From: Fibrobacterota bacterium
Lineage (GTDB): Bacteria > Fibrobacterota > Chitinivibrionia > Chitinivibrionales > Chitinispirillaceae
Length of the DNA stretch: 64,000 bases
Reading direction: 5' to 3'
Assembly: GCA_023436205.1 (NCBI GenBank)
Contig: JAEZKC010000059.1
Coordinates: 124,001 to 188,000 of the forward strand
Shown: positions 1 to 8,259 of the stretch, one piece after another
Layout of the letters: every line of letters begins with the position of its first letter
How positions within the stretch are numbered: position 1 is the stretch's first letter
Notes under the pieces: generated by a model
What the model saw: the letters and a program-made list of their open reading frames with translations, nothing else
Told to the model about the DNA's origin: nothing
Database searches by the model: none
Translations under genes and position numbers: made by a program

Positions 1-2
1 TT

Positions 3-128
3 AAACGCAGAGCATTCGATGATGCCGAGCGTTTTGGAAATCGGCTCAGGGCTAAAATTGATGCACTCGGGACAAATTACGAAACCATGCTCCAGGAACA
101 GATGCAGCGGTGTATAAAAAGCAGATAA
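3..128 (+). CDS. C-terminal fragment of an unrecognised protein, cut by the window edge
   Basis: An open frame enters from the left edge and ends at TAA (126-128). The 41 visible residues are charged and helix-like (FDDAERFGNRLRAKIDALG then ETMLQEQMQRCIKSR). It overlaps the GTG start of the next gene by 19 bases in another frame, which suggests the two are co-transcribed and translationally coupled. Too little is visible to name a family; it could be the tail of an enzyme or a helical accessory protein. Confidence 0.5.
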   Translation, partial: KRRAFDDAERFGNRLRAKIDALGTNYETMLQEQMQRCIKSR

Positions 129-931
129 ATAGTCTATTTCAATTGTTTTTTTTCAGCTTATTTCTCTTGAGTCACCTTTCCTGGAGTCAGGATTCTCTTG
201 CGGTTGATTCTCTTGATCAAGTTTTAGCTGACACTGCGGTTATTCCGGATACTCATGCCGGAGACAGCACCGAGGTTTCTGTGCTGGATTCTACGACCAG
301 TGTTCCGGTCACCGATTCCAGTCTTACAGTTCAGCCGACTGAAAGCAGTACAGATACACCATCTTCCAGTGTTTCAGAAAAGATTGTAATCCGAAAGATT
401 ATGCTCGATAATACGCCTGTTTCTAAAAGTAAAAAGCAGGGTAGGGGAGCTCTTTCCTGGATATTTTCACACCTGATTCACCTTATGGTGTTGGTTGTTT
501 CTGTTGTAATGATTGTTTTTACGATAATTTTTTATTTATCCAAAAAGGATTCCAGGCGATTTCTAACTACCACGCGCCTCTCGGTGTTTGATAAAATGGT
601 ACAGCGCACCTGTCGCCATATCGAATCAAATTTTATGGATCCCGATATGACCGTAAAATCCATCTGTAATGATCTGGTTGCTGGAGAATCTTTTCTACAG
701 GCTCTTTTCGAAAAAGAGCTGGGTATAAGTATCGATTCTTTTATTGACCAGGTTAGGATAAATAATGTGCGACTTCTTCTGGAGGAAAATCCTCACCTTG
801 AAGCAGATCAGCTATTTTTGCAAAGTGGTTTTTCTGATATGCCGTTGGCACTGGAAACATTTCGCAGGATTACAGGTGTGAGTTTCGAGGTCTTCAGGGA
901 AAGGTTGCAGGAGAAGACACCCGCTTCTTAA
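110..931 (+). CDS. Membrane-anchored AraC-type HTH regulator
   Basis: 273 aa from a GTG start. Residues 1-26 form a signal-peptide-like hydrophobic segment. Residues 27-115 are a low-complexity stretch rich in Asp, Ser, Thr and Val, probably a periplasmic linker. Residues about 123-144 are a strong transmembrane helix followed by positive charges (KKDSRR). Residues about 160-265 have the two-helix-turn-helix pattern of AraC/XylS DNA-binding domains (MTVKSICNDLVAGESFLQAL, later FSDMPLALETFRRITGVSFE). I infer a one-component regulator in the inner membrane with its DNA-binding domain in the cytoplasm. The putative sensor part is short and disordered-looking, so a partner protein may sense the signal. 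AraC assignment is by pattern and moderately sure; the target is unknown. Confidence 0.6.
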   Translation: MYKKQINSLFQLFFFSLFLLSHLSWSQDSLAVDSLDQVLADTAVIPDTHAGDSTEVSVLDSTTSVPVTDSSLTVQPTESSTDTPSSSVSEKIVIRKIMLDNTPVSKSKKQGRGALSWIFSHLIHLMVLVVSVVMIVFTIIFYLSKKDSRRFLTTTRLSVFDKMVQRTCRHIESNFMDPDMTVKSICNDLVAGESFLQALFEKELGISIDSFIDQVRINNVRLLLEENPHLEADQLFLQSGFSDMPLALETFRRITGVSFEVFRERLQEKTPAS

Positions 932-1046
932 GGCTACTCAGCTCTCCACCATCTGCTTGCCAAGATTTACTGTCTGAACGTATATTTTGGGGTCGACGGA
1001 TAGTTTATCGTCTCCAGCCATATCAATCAGCAGTTTTGAAAAATTA

Positions 1047-1120
1047 CGGAGTGTAGCGCAGCCTGGCAGCGCGCTTGGTTCGGGACCAAGAAGTCGGAGG
1101 TTCAAATCCTCTCACTCCGA
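1047..1120 (+). tRNA. tRNA-Pro (anticodon CGG)
   Basis: A complete cloverleaf can be folded by eye. The acceptor stem is CGGAGTG with CACTCCG plus discriminator A. The anticodon stem is CTTGG with CCAAG around the loop TTCGGGA, giving anticodon CGG, which reads proline CCG. The T arm is GGAGG-TTCAAAT-CCTCT. CCA is not encoded; TAA and a run of T follow at 1121-1130, which may help end transcription. It sits alone between two protein genes. Confidence 0.95.
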
Positions 1121-1188
1121 TAATTTTTTTTCACACCGGATCTCTTCTCCGGGCCTATTTACCTCATCTCATTCTGCGGAAACTAGTT

Positions 1189-1968
1189 ATGAGTCGATCT
1201 GCGGCAGGAAATATCAGCGGGTGTTTGGAGCAGTATTCGTTTTCTGAAATTCAGACGTATGTATCTGAAAAATCAGTGCTGATTCTGCCAATCGGGGGTA
1301 ATGAACCGCTGGGACCAGGGGTGCCTTCGGGTGCTGAATCTGTTCTCTGCAGGAGTTTAGCCAGGGAGTTGACTAGTGAATACCATCTTTTGAGTGCGCC
1401 AGTTCTTCCTTTTTCCTGCTCGGTGCCCTTTATGGCTTTCCCTGGGACTGCAGGGATTAAGCCGCGTACATTCATAAATGTTTTACTTGATATGATTCGA
1501 TGTTATGTGTTTCAAGGCTTTTCGAAGCTGTTTTTAATCAATGTCGCACCTTTCAATCAGGAGCCGCTCAGGGAACTCATAAAACGAATTGCTTATGCTT
1601 ATCCTCAGGTGAAGGCTGCTGTTTTTGATTTTAATTCAGCTGCAGCGGCGGAACAGCAAAGAAATTTCGACCGGCAGGACAAGCTGCTTTTATCGGTCAT
1701 TTCTTTCATTAGTCCAGAAATGATTCAGCGGGAGCAATCGATTGAAATTCGCAATACGACATCTGTCAAAGACTACAGAACCTGGCGAAAGCGGGGCAGG
1801 GATCCGCAAAAGCTGCGCACTCTTTTTCCTTCGGGAGTGCTGGAAAATGAGGAGTTCAGTTTCAGTACAGAAGTGGGTAAAGAGTACTTTGGAAAGTTGT
1901 TGAAAGCAGCCGGCAGGGAATTAAAGCAACTTATGGAGTCAGACGAAAGCGGAATGTCCAATGCTTGA
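1189..1968 (+). CDS. Creatininase-family fold protein with altered metal site
   Basis: 259 aa from ATG 1189; upstream in-frame codons run back into the tRNA and are unlikely to be coding. The N-terminal LILPIGGNEPLGPGVPSG matches the creatininase/amidohydrolase signature (usually LPVGSxEQHGPHLPLGTD), and LFLINVAPFNQEPL occupies the place of the usual NGHGGN loop. Of the expected ligands only Glu39 is clear: His is Leu41, Asp is Glu50, and the GHGGN loop has no His. The fold is probably kept but canonical hydrolysis is doubtful. The end overlaps the next gene (M16 protease) by 8 bases, so the two are probably made together. It could be a non-catalytic partner or use another chemistry. Confidence 0.65.
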   Translation: MSRSAAGNISGCLEQYSFSEIQTYVSEKSVLILPIGGNEPLGPGVPSGAESVLCRSLARELTSEYHLLSAPVLPFSCSVPFMAFPGTAGIKPRTFINVLLDMIRCYVFQGFSKLFLINVAPFNQEPLRELIKRIAYAYPQVKAAVFDFNSAAAAEQQRNFDRQDKLLLSVISFISPEMIQREQSIEIRNTTSVKDYRTWRKRGRDPQKLRTLFPSGVLENEEFSFSTEVGKEYFGKLLKAAGRELKQLMESDESGMSNA

Positions 1969-3262
1969 AAATATAGTCCAGACCACCCTTGATAACGGGC
2001 TGAAAGTTATCTGTCTTAAAAAGAATGACACGCCTATTCTTTCCGTGCAGGTGTGGTATAAGGTGGGAAGTGCCTGCGAAAGGGATGGAATACGGGGTAT
2101 AAGCCATTTTCTTGAACACATGATGTTCCGCGGTTCAGAGAGGGTGGCCAGCGAAGAGCATGCGCAGAGAATAAATGATGTGGGAGGGCACTGTAATGCA
2201 TTCACATCCGAGGATGTTACTGCATACGTAAATAGTGTCCCCAAAGACTATCTGGATATGGTGCTTGAGCTTGAAGCTGAACGGATGGACGGGTTACTTC
2301 TTGATAGTGCCATTCTGGAAACAGAGCGCAAGGTCATTATGGAAGAGTATCAAACCTATATGAATAATCCGGTAGGGAAGTCGTTTCTGGAATTCAGAAA
2401 GGAATTTTTCGGTACTCATCCATATTCCCTGAGCCCATTGGGAATTCTTGAGGATCTTAGGAATTTTTCTCAAGAGGACTGCAGAGAGTACTACAAAAAA
2501 TGGTACACGCCTTCCAATGCGTCGGTAATTGTGGTTGGGGATTTTGACGACGAGCAGAAGGTGTTTGAGAAAGTTCAGTTTCATTTCGGTTCCAAAAAGC
2601 GTTCATCAACCAAGTCTGGATGTGATATTCCAGTTCCTGATCTTACAGGTGCTCATAGGATGAAACGCAGGGTAGATTTTGATGTGCCGATCTTGATTTA
2701 TGGCTTTCCGGCTCCACCTTCGTATCATGAAGATGCTCTTTCGCTTGAAATTCTCCAGATCGTGCTTTCAGGAGGAGAGACAAGCAGACTGCAGAGAGAA
2801 CTGGTGCGTAAGAGTTCTGTTGCTGTAATGGTGGGAGGTCTTAATCATTTTCTGAAGCATTCTGGAATGTCCATGTTTTTTGCGGCTTTTACACCTGATA
2901 TGTCTTCACGGAAAGTGGAAAAAGAGCTTGAACGTCAGATAGAACATATCAAAATTGATGGCATAACTGAAGAAGAGTTTGAAAAAGTTAAATTTACGAC
3001 TTTGACCAGCAGAACATTCGAATTGTACTCCTCAGACAATATCTGTCAAAGAATAGGGTTCAGTGAAACCATAGAGGGGGATTACAGGTTATGGGTGCAG
3101 AGGCTTGAATCACTCAAGAACCTTAATAGGGATATTTTGGTTGAAACTGCCCGGAAATATTGGGATAAGTCAAACCGTCACATTCTTGTTTTAAAACCGA
3201 AAAAAATCAGCCCGATGCTGTTTGCTGCAGGCCTGCTCAGGCGTCTGTTCGGGCATTCCTGA
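1961..3262 (+). CDS. M16-family zinc protease, catalytic subunit
   Basis: 433 aa, one M16 unit pair (about 210 residues each), the usual size of processing-peptidase-type subunits. The inverted zinc motif HFLEH lies at residues 49-53, with the distal glutamate in VIMEEYQ near residue 128-129, so zinc binding and the catalytic Glu52 are intact. No signal peptide is seen; the protein is probably cytoplasmic. It degrades peptides or presequence-like substrates in this family. The next gene, 8 bases downstream, is an M16 protein without the zinc motif, so the pair probably forms an active/inactive heterodimer. Confidence 0.9.
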   Translation: MLENIVQTTLDNGLKVICLKKNDTPILSVQVWYKVGSACERDGIRGISHFLEHMMFRGSERVASEEHAQRINDVGGHCNAFTSEDVTAYVNSVPKDYLDMVLELEAERMDGLLLDSAILETERKVIMEEYQTYMNNPVGKSFLEFRKEFFGTHPYSLSPLGILEDLRNFSQEDCREYYKKWYTPSNASVIVVGDFDDEQKVFEKVQFHFGSKKRSSTKSGCDIPVPDLTGAHRMKRRVDFDVPILIYGFPAPPSYHEDALSLEILQIVLSGGETSRLQRELVRKSSVAVMVGGLNHFLKHSGMSMFFAAFTPDMSSRKVEKELERQIEHIKIDGITEEEFEKVKFTTLTSRTFELYSSDNICQRIGFSETIEGDYRLWVQRLESLKNLNRDILVETARKYWDKSNRHILVLKPKKISPMLFAAGLLRRLFGHS

Positions 3263-3270
3263 AGAGGAGT

Positions 3271-4599
3271 ATGATGACCTTCAGATATATTTTCCCCAAA
3301 ATGGATGAAAAGATCCTTCAAAACGGGTTACGAATCATTCTTGTACCTGACAGTACTCAGGATGGTGCTGTTGCGGCTATGCAGATGCCATTCGGCAGAT
3401 TTTGTGATCCTGTTGGAGCTGAGGGCACTGCTGAACTGGTGGTGGGAATGATGCAGAAGGGGACTAGAAACCTTTCCTCCGAGGCATTTTCCGAAAAATT
3501 TGAATTCAGGGGCGCTATGCTCACTGCAAATGCCGGTGAAGAGCATACCATTTTTGAGCTTCGCTGTCTTTCCTCCTTTCTGGATGAACTTTTCCCTTTT
3601 TTCTGGGATATGATCTTTTGCCCTGCATTTGAGCAAAATGAGTATGCACGCTATAAAAAAGAGGTGCTTACTTCGCTTCAGGCGGAATCTGTGGATCCTT
3701 CTTTTCTGGCGAATAGACATTTCTATTCAGAGCTTGCCGGAAAGCAGCATCCTGCAGGCAGATTCCACTCTCAGGATTCCATCAAACGAATTTCATCGGA
3801 TGACCTGAAGCGTTTTCATAAGAAATATTTCGGCGCTTCCGGGGCAGTTCTGGTGATTGCCGGCAATTTCGATTCTCAAAAATTTATGCAAAACCATCTT
3901 CAGCTGCTTCAGGATCAAAATGGCAAAGCTGAAGCTGTTCCCGTAAAGGCTGAGCCACTATCCATCCCAAAGAGCGCTTTCAGGTTAGTTGATAAACCAG
4001 ATTTGACTCAGACCACGATGTTGATTGGGCATCCGGTACCGGGGGAGGACAATGAGGACAGAAATGTGATTGCCATTGCCAACTATATCCTGGGTGCTGG
4101 AAATTTTTCATCCAGATTAATGGCCAGAGTGCGTTCCGAGCATGGCAGAACCTACAGTATCTCCTCCCAAATTGCCAGTGAGCGTCATTTCGGGATTTTC
4201 CTCGTAACCACCGCCACTCAGAATGAAACTGCAGGAGAGGTGTTTTCCACAATCAAGCAGGAGTATGAGAAATTCTGTTCTTCAGGTATAACACAGAATG
4301 AGCTGGATAAGGCAAAGCGGTTTGCTATTGGGAATATCGCCTTTCAGCTTGAAGGTATAGCAAACGTAGTGGAAAAGCTTCTCTGGTTGCGATTTTACGG
4401 CCACGATAACTCCTATATCGAGCAGTTTGACAGGAAAGTTGAAGAGTTAACTGTTGAGAGGGTTAATGAGGTGATACGCCGCTATTTCTCTGCCCGAAAT
4501 CTTGTGACCGTTATGGTCGGGAGAAAAAGTGAGATAAGAAATCAGATCGGGCCACTGTTTTCCGATATTAAGGATTTTTATTATAGAGATCTAGTTTAG
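3271..4599 (+). CDS. M16-family protein, non-catalytic subunit
   Basis: 442 aa, similar in size to its upstream partner. At the position of HxxEH the sequence reads GTAELVVGM (residues 52-60), so the zinc ligands are missing. The later region retains SRLMARVRSEHGRTYSISS, resembling the Arg/Tyr pair that the inactive half of M16 heterodimers contributes to substrate binding. I infer it completes the substrate chamber of the 1961-3262 protease. The first codons (ATGATG) allow a start one codon later; a GAAGAGGAGT ribosome site precedes both. Confidence 0.88.
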   Translation: MMTFRYIFPKMDEKILQNGLRIILVPDSTQDGAVAAMQMPFGRFCDPVGAEGTAELVVGMMQKGTRNLSSEAFSEKFEFRGAMLTANAGEEHTIFELRCLSSFLDELFPFFWDMIFCPAFEQNEYARYKKEVLTSLQAESVDPSFLANRHFYSELAGKQHPAGRFHSQDSIKRISSDDLKRFHKKYFGASGAVLVIAGNFDSQKFMQNHLQLLQDQNGKAEAVPVKAEPLSIPKSAFRLVDKPDLTQTTMLIGHPVPGEDNEDRNVIAIANYILGAGNFSSRLMARVRSEHGRTYSISSQIASERHFGIFLVTTATQNETAGEVFSTIKQEYEKFCSSGITQNELDKAKRFAIGNIAFQLEGIANVVEKLLWLRFYGHDNSYIEQFDRKVEELTVERVNEVIRRYFSARNLVTVMVGRKSEIRNQIGPLFSDIKDFYYRDLV

Positions 4600-4656
4600 G
4601 CAGGTGCTTATTAATATGATTGCCGCAGTGAACACTGTCTACTATATTAAACTGTT

Positions 4657-5166
4657 ATGATGAAGGTAGCAGTCTCCATTGGCAGTAATTTGGGTAATCG
4701 CGAAGTTTGTATACGAGCCATGGAAAGAGCTGTAGGAGCTCTTTTTTGTGAGCCGGTGCGCATGTCTTCTCTTATGGAAACAGAGCCTGTCGGGGTTCCT
4801 GAACCTCAACCCTGGTATCTAAATCGAGTTATATCAGGGTTTTACGGCGGAAGTGCGCTTCAGCTGCTCGAAAATTGCCTCGCAATCGAAGCTGATTTGG
4901 GACGCAGGCGTACAAGACCCTTGGAGCCCCGTACTGCTGATATAGACATACTTCTTTTTGGTGATCTTGTGATTCAATCTGCCGAGCTTACAGTGCCTCA
5001 TCCTGAAATTGTAAACCGTCGATTTTTGCTTGAGGGTTTGAGGCAAATTGATGCGCGCTGGGTTGTGCCGGGATTTAACAGAACTGTTTCAGATCTAAAT
5101 CGGGAAATGAGTTTGCAGGTGAGAGAGCAGCAGATCAATTTTCCTCATCAATTTATTTCGGAGTAA
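4657..5166 (+). CDS. folK: 2-amino-4-hydroxy-6-hydroxymethyldihydropteridine diphosphokinase
   Basis: 169 aa, normal for HPPK. It transfers pyrophosphate from ATP to 6-hydroxymethyl-dihydropterin in folate synthesis. Visible signatures are the N-terminal SIGSNLGNRE, the central LGRRRTRPLEPRTADIDILL with the conserved DIDI magnesium aspartates, and PHPEIVNRRFLLEGL. It is followed after 2 bases by a deoxynucleoside kinase, an order seen in many genomes, so the two are probably co-transcribed. The start ATGATG may be used at either codon. Confidence 0.95.
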   Translation: MMKVAVSIGSNLGNREVCIRAMERAVGALFCEPVRMSSLMETEPVGVPEPQPWYLNRVISGFYGGSALQLLENCLAIEADLGRRRTRPLEPRTADIDILLFGDLVIQSAELTVPHPEIVNRRFLLEGLRQIDARWVVPGFNRTVSDLNREMSLQVREQQINFPHQFISE

Positions 5167-5168
5167 GA

Positions 5169-5873
5169 ATGAGTCAGGTTGCGAAATTCCCTTCTCATGT
5201 GAGTTACCTGTGTATTGAGGGTGTGATTGGTGTGGGGAAGACATCCTTGTGCCGACTTCTGGGTGAACGTTTCGATGCCCGTCTGGTCATGGAGGAGGTT
5301 GACGATAACCCGTTTCTGTCCAGATTCTACAGTGACCGCCGGTCATTTGCTTTTCAGACACAGCTGTGGTTTCTGCTCTCCCGCTACAAGCAGATTTCGG
5401 TCATGGTCGCTCAGCAGGACCTTTTTCACAGCATGACCATTAGTGATTACATGTTTGCAAAAGACAGAATTTTTGCCAGTATGAATCTTCAAGACGACGA
5501 GCTTGCACTTTACAATAATATAGCCCGAGTGCTTGAGACATCCATCCCTCGACCTGATCTGGTTGTCTATCTGCAGGCTTCTACTGATGTGCTCTTAAAA
5601 CGCATTGAGAAACGGGGACGCAGTTTTGAATTCAATATGGATAGAGAGTACATCGATACTCTAAACCAGGCTTATAATCATTTCTTTTTTCACTACACTT
5701 CCACTCCTCTTCTAATTATCGATACAAACGATATTGATTTTGTTAAAGATATGGGAGATCTTGAGGAATTAGTGGAGCAGATTGTGAATGCCAAGATCGG
5801 CACCAATTTCTATCATCCCCTGGGTTCCAAAAATCGTCATGCGATCGAGGAGCGCCTCTCCGCCAAGAAATAG
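5169..5873 (+). CDS. Deoxynucleoside kinase (dGK/dCK/dAK family)
   Basis: 234 aa. It phosphorylates a deoxynucleoside with ATP in nucleotide salvage. The P-loop is GVIGVGKTS (residues 18-26); EEVDDNPFLSRFY carries the catalytic acidic residue; SDYMFAKDRIF contains the DR pair of this family; and KRIEKRGRSFE is the lid with arginines. The start overlaps the folK stop region closely (2-base gap). The preferred base (dG, dA or dC) cannot be read from sequence by eye. Confidence 0.9.
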   Translation: MSQVAKFPSHVSYLCIEGVIGVGKTSLCRLLGERFDARLVMEEVDDNPFLSRFYSDRRSFAFQTQLWFLLSRYKQISVMVAQQDLFHSMTISDYMFAKDRIFASMNLQDDELALYNNIARVLETSIPRPDLVVYLQASTDVLLKRIEKRGRSFEFNMDREYIDTLNQAYNHFFFHYTSTPLLIIDTNDIDFVKDMGDLEELVEQIVNAKIGTNFYHPLGSKNRHAIEERLSAKK

Positions 5874-5918
5874 TGCTGCCGACACACTTTTTCGGTTTCA
5901 GCAGAACGGAGTGACATC

Positions 5919-6776
5919 TTGAAAATCATTTCTTCTCCTTCAGAGATGAAGAATCTTTCCCTTACCTATCAGTTAAGCGGTAGAACTGTGGGACTTGTAC
6001 CTACTATGGGAGCTCTGCATAATGGGCATTTATCCCTTCTAAAGATGGCTTCGGAGCAGTCTGATCTGAAGGTTATGAGTATATTTGTGAACCCGACTCA
6101 GTTTGGGCCTAAAGAGGATCTGGCCAAATACCCTCGGCCGTTTGATCGTGACTGTCAGCTGGCGGAATCTGCTGGATGTGACATCATTTTTGCTCCCACT
6201 GTACAGGATATGTATCCGGAACATTACAGTACCTTTGTGGATGTCGAAAACATAACCGATTCCTTGTGTGGTGCCAGCCGCCCCGGTCATTTCAGGGGTG
6301 TTGCCACAGTTGTACTTAAACTCTTTAATATCGTGTGTCCCCAGATGGCGGTGTTTGGTCAGAAGGATGCTCAGCAGGTGGTGGTCATCAAGCGCATGAT
6401 CCACGATCTGAATCTTTCGGTTCGCATGGTTGTGGCGCCTATTGTGCGAGAGGCGGATGGTCTGGCCATGAGTTCACGAAATGTTTATTTGAGTCAGAGG
6501 GAGAGAGGGGAAGTTCCCCGAATTTATCAGAGTCTCAATAATGCAGCCGAACTCTTTAAAATGGGAGAAAGGCGTTCCTCGGTGATCAGAGAGAGTCTGC
6601 TTGCATCCTTAAATGGCGTCCAGACCTTTTTGCCGGAATATGTGGAGATTACCGATACAGTGCAGCTGAAGTCTTTAAGTGAGATCACCGGTGCAGCACT
6701 GGTTGCGGTTGCCTGTCGCACAAATGAATCAAAAACCCGTCTAATAGATAACATTCTTCTCGGAGGTGAACTATGA
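5919..6776 (+). CDS. panC: Pantothenate synthetase (pantoate-beta-alanine ligase)
   Basis: 285 aa, typical length. It joins pantoate and beta-alanine with ATP to make pantothenate for CoA. Motifs: VPTMGALHNGH with the HIGH-like His34 and His37, NPTQFGPKEDLAKYPR, the pantoate loop HFRGVATVVLKLF, FGQKDAQQ and the KMSKS-like MSSRN. The start is TTG at 5919 with a GGAG site upstream (5908-5911). Its stop overlaps the ATG of the GH13 gene (ATGA), so translation is coupled. Confidence 0.95.
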   Translation: MKIISSPSEMKNLSLTYQLSGRTVGLVPTMGALHNGHLSLLKMASEQSDLKVMSIFVNPTQFGPKEDLAKYPRPFDRDCQLAESAGCDIIFAPTVQDMYPEHYSTFVDVENITDSLCGASRPGHFRGVATVVLKLFNIVCPQMAVFGQKDAQQVVVIKRMIHDLNLSVRMVVAPIVREADGLAMSSRNVYLSQRERGEVPRIYQSLNNAAELFKMGERRSSVIRESLLASLNGVQTFLPEYVEITDTVQLKSLSEITGAALVAVACRTNESKTRLIDNILLGGEL

Positions 6777-8062
6777 GCAGCCTTTCGGAAGTCCCCATTA
6801 TTTACAACCTTTTTCCGCGTCATTTCAGAACTGTCGATGAGTGGTCGGAGATTATTCCCCATGTGGCGGAAATGGGGTTCAATTCAATTTTTGTAAATCC
6901 CTTTCATCAGACTGGCTTTTCAGGAAGTCTCTACGCTGTAAAAAACTACTACAAGCTCAACCCTCTATTCCTCAGAGAGGGTCAGGACCCTTCCGATTTT
7001 TCTCCTCTCAAGCAATTTATTGATAATTGCCAGCAGGCGGGACTGGGCCTGCTCATGGATCTGGTCATAAATCATACCGCTTTCGATGCAGATCTCACTC
7101 AGAGTCACCCCCAGTGGTATAAACGGGAAAGAGACGGTAAACTTGCCAGCCCTTATGCTGTAGATCCCGCAGACCCCTCCAATGTGACTGTCTGGGGGGA
7201 TTTGGCAGTGATCGATAATCGATTCAGTAATGATCGTGAAAACTTATGGCGATACTGGGATGAGTTGATCTCTTTTTACCAGAATATGGGCATTTTGGGG
7301 TACCGCTGCGATGCCGCATATCAGGTTCCCTCTGAATTGTGGGAATATTTGATATCCCGGGCAAAAAGCAGATATCCAGACACCAGGTTTTTTGCCGAAA
7401 CGCTAGGCTGTCAGCTAAGTGAAATCGAGGCTTTGGGGAATGCCGGTTTTGATTATCTCTTCAATTCCTCAAAATGGTGGAACTTTGATAAACCCTGGGC
7501 TCTGGAACAGCACGAATTGAACAAGAAAATCGCGCCCTCGATCGCGTTCCCCGAATCGCACGACACCGAAAGGCTGGCAAGCGTTCCTCCGGGAACTGCA
7601 GAAGTTCAGCGGAGCCGTTATGCTTTCGCTGCGCTGTTCTCCAGGGGGCTACTTATGCCTCAGGGATATGAATACGGCGCGGTAACCCGCATGGATGTGG
7701 TAAAGGGTACGCCTGAAGATGTAGATATTCACAAGTGGGATTTAAGCAGCTGGATTTCCAGAATAAACGCCTTGAAGATAGCAGTTCCGGTTCTTGGCGA
7801 GGAGGGGAACTGGAAAACTCTTTCTGATTATCGTTTTCCATTTTTGTTTCTGGTGAAAACGAGTGACTATGGAAATCCAGCCGCATACGTGTGCGTTAAC
7901 AAAAACACCAAGGGGGAAACGAGGGTTGAAAACTGGATGGTTCCTCAGGAGATTCGGGAGTGCAGGAAAGTGCTGCAGCTTATCACCGAAAACATCGATG
8001 AAAGCGAAATCCCCGAGGCCTTCATACTTGATTCTGCAGATGTTCTTCTATTCGTAAAATAA
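6773..8062 (+). CDS. GH13 (alpha-amylase family) glycosidase or transferase
   Basis: 429 aa, a compact (beta/alpha)8 catalytic domain with a short C-terminal sheet domain. Conserved regions are DLVINH (96-101), GYRCDAAY with nucleophile Asp180, FFAETLG with acid/base Glu209, and FPESHDTERL with His263-Asp264. No signal peptide is present, so it acts inside the cell on alpha-glucans or maltooligosaccharides. The spacing after the nucleophile recalls the GlgE-like branch, but the N-terminal domains of GlgE are absent, so the exact reaction is open. It overlaps panC by 4 bases and a terminator overlaps its stop codon. Confidence 0.85.
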   Translation: MSSLSEVPIIYNLFPRHFRTVDEWSEIIPHVAEMGFNSIFVNPFHQTGFSGSLYAVKNYYKLNPLFLREGQDPSDFSPLKQFIDNCQQAGLGLLMDLVINHTAFDADLTQSHPQWYKRERDGKLASPYAVDPADPSNVTVWGDLAVIDNRFSNDRENLWRYWDELISFYQNMGILGYRCDAAYQVPSELWEYLISRAKSRYPDTRFFAETLGCQLSEIEALGNAGFDYLFNSSKWWNFDKPWALEQHELNKKIAPSIAFPESHDTERLASVPPGTAEVQRSRYAFAALFSRGLLMPQGYEYGAVTRMDVVKGTPEDVDIHKWDLSSWISRINALKIAVPVLGEEGNWKTLSDYRFPFLFLVKTSDYGNPAAYVCVNKNTKGETRVENWMVPQEIRECRKVLQLITENIDESEIPEAFILDSADVLLFVK

Positions 8063-8083
8063 GCTTCTTTAGCTTACTTTTTT
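8060..8083 (+). terminator. Rho-independent terminator after the GH13 gene
   Basis: TAAGCT-TCTTT-AGCTTA forms a 6-bp stem (8060-8065 with 8071-8076) followed by C and six T (8078-8083). The stem includes the stop codon of the GH13 gene. A second hairpin without a T-run (GCGGT...ACCGC, 8084-8108) follows directly. Confidence 0.6.
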
Positions 8084-8160
8084 GCGGTGCGGCATTTAGC
8101 CGTACCGCTCAAAGCTGTGCCATATACTATTTTCAAGCTCTGTCTTCAATAGTACAGAGA

Positions 8161-8239
8161 TCCCGTAAAGAGCAGTTTGGCAATATCCCCAGTGGCAAAG
8201 CGCAATCAGCGGATTGCATGGGAACGGGAACTGTTTTTT
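8161..8239 (+). promoter_or_regulatory. Structured leader with attenuator-like T-run before gmhB
   Basis: Nested pairing is visible: CAGTT (8173-8177) with AACTG (8229-8233), TCCC (8186-8189) with GGGA (8220-8223), and GCAATC (8202-8207) with GATTGC (8212-8217) around AGCG. Six T follow directly at 8234-8239. An alternative stem TCCCGT (8161-8166) with ACGGGA (8224-8229) excludes the outer stem. The arrangement resembles a terminator/antiterminator switch or a short RNA ending 20 bases before the gmhB start, which itself has no clear ribosome site. I do not recognise a known riboswitch class. Function is inference. Confidence 0.35.
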
Positions 8240-8259
8240 AACTTTTACCCACTGACATA

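Noticed and set aside
1075..1188. N-terminal extension of the creatininase-fold ORF
   Set aside because: It starts inside the tRNA gene; the extension has no protein-like features, and ATG 1189 gives a natural N-terminus.
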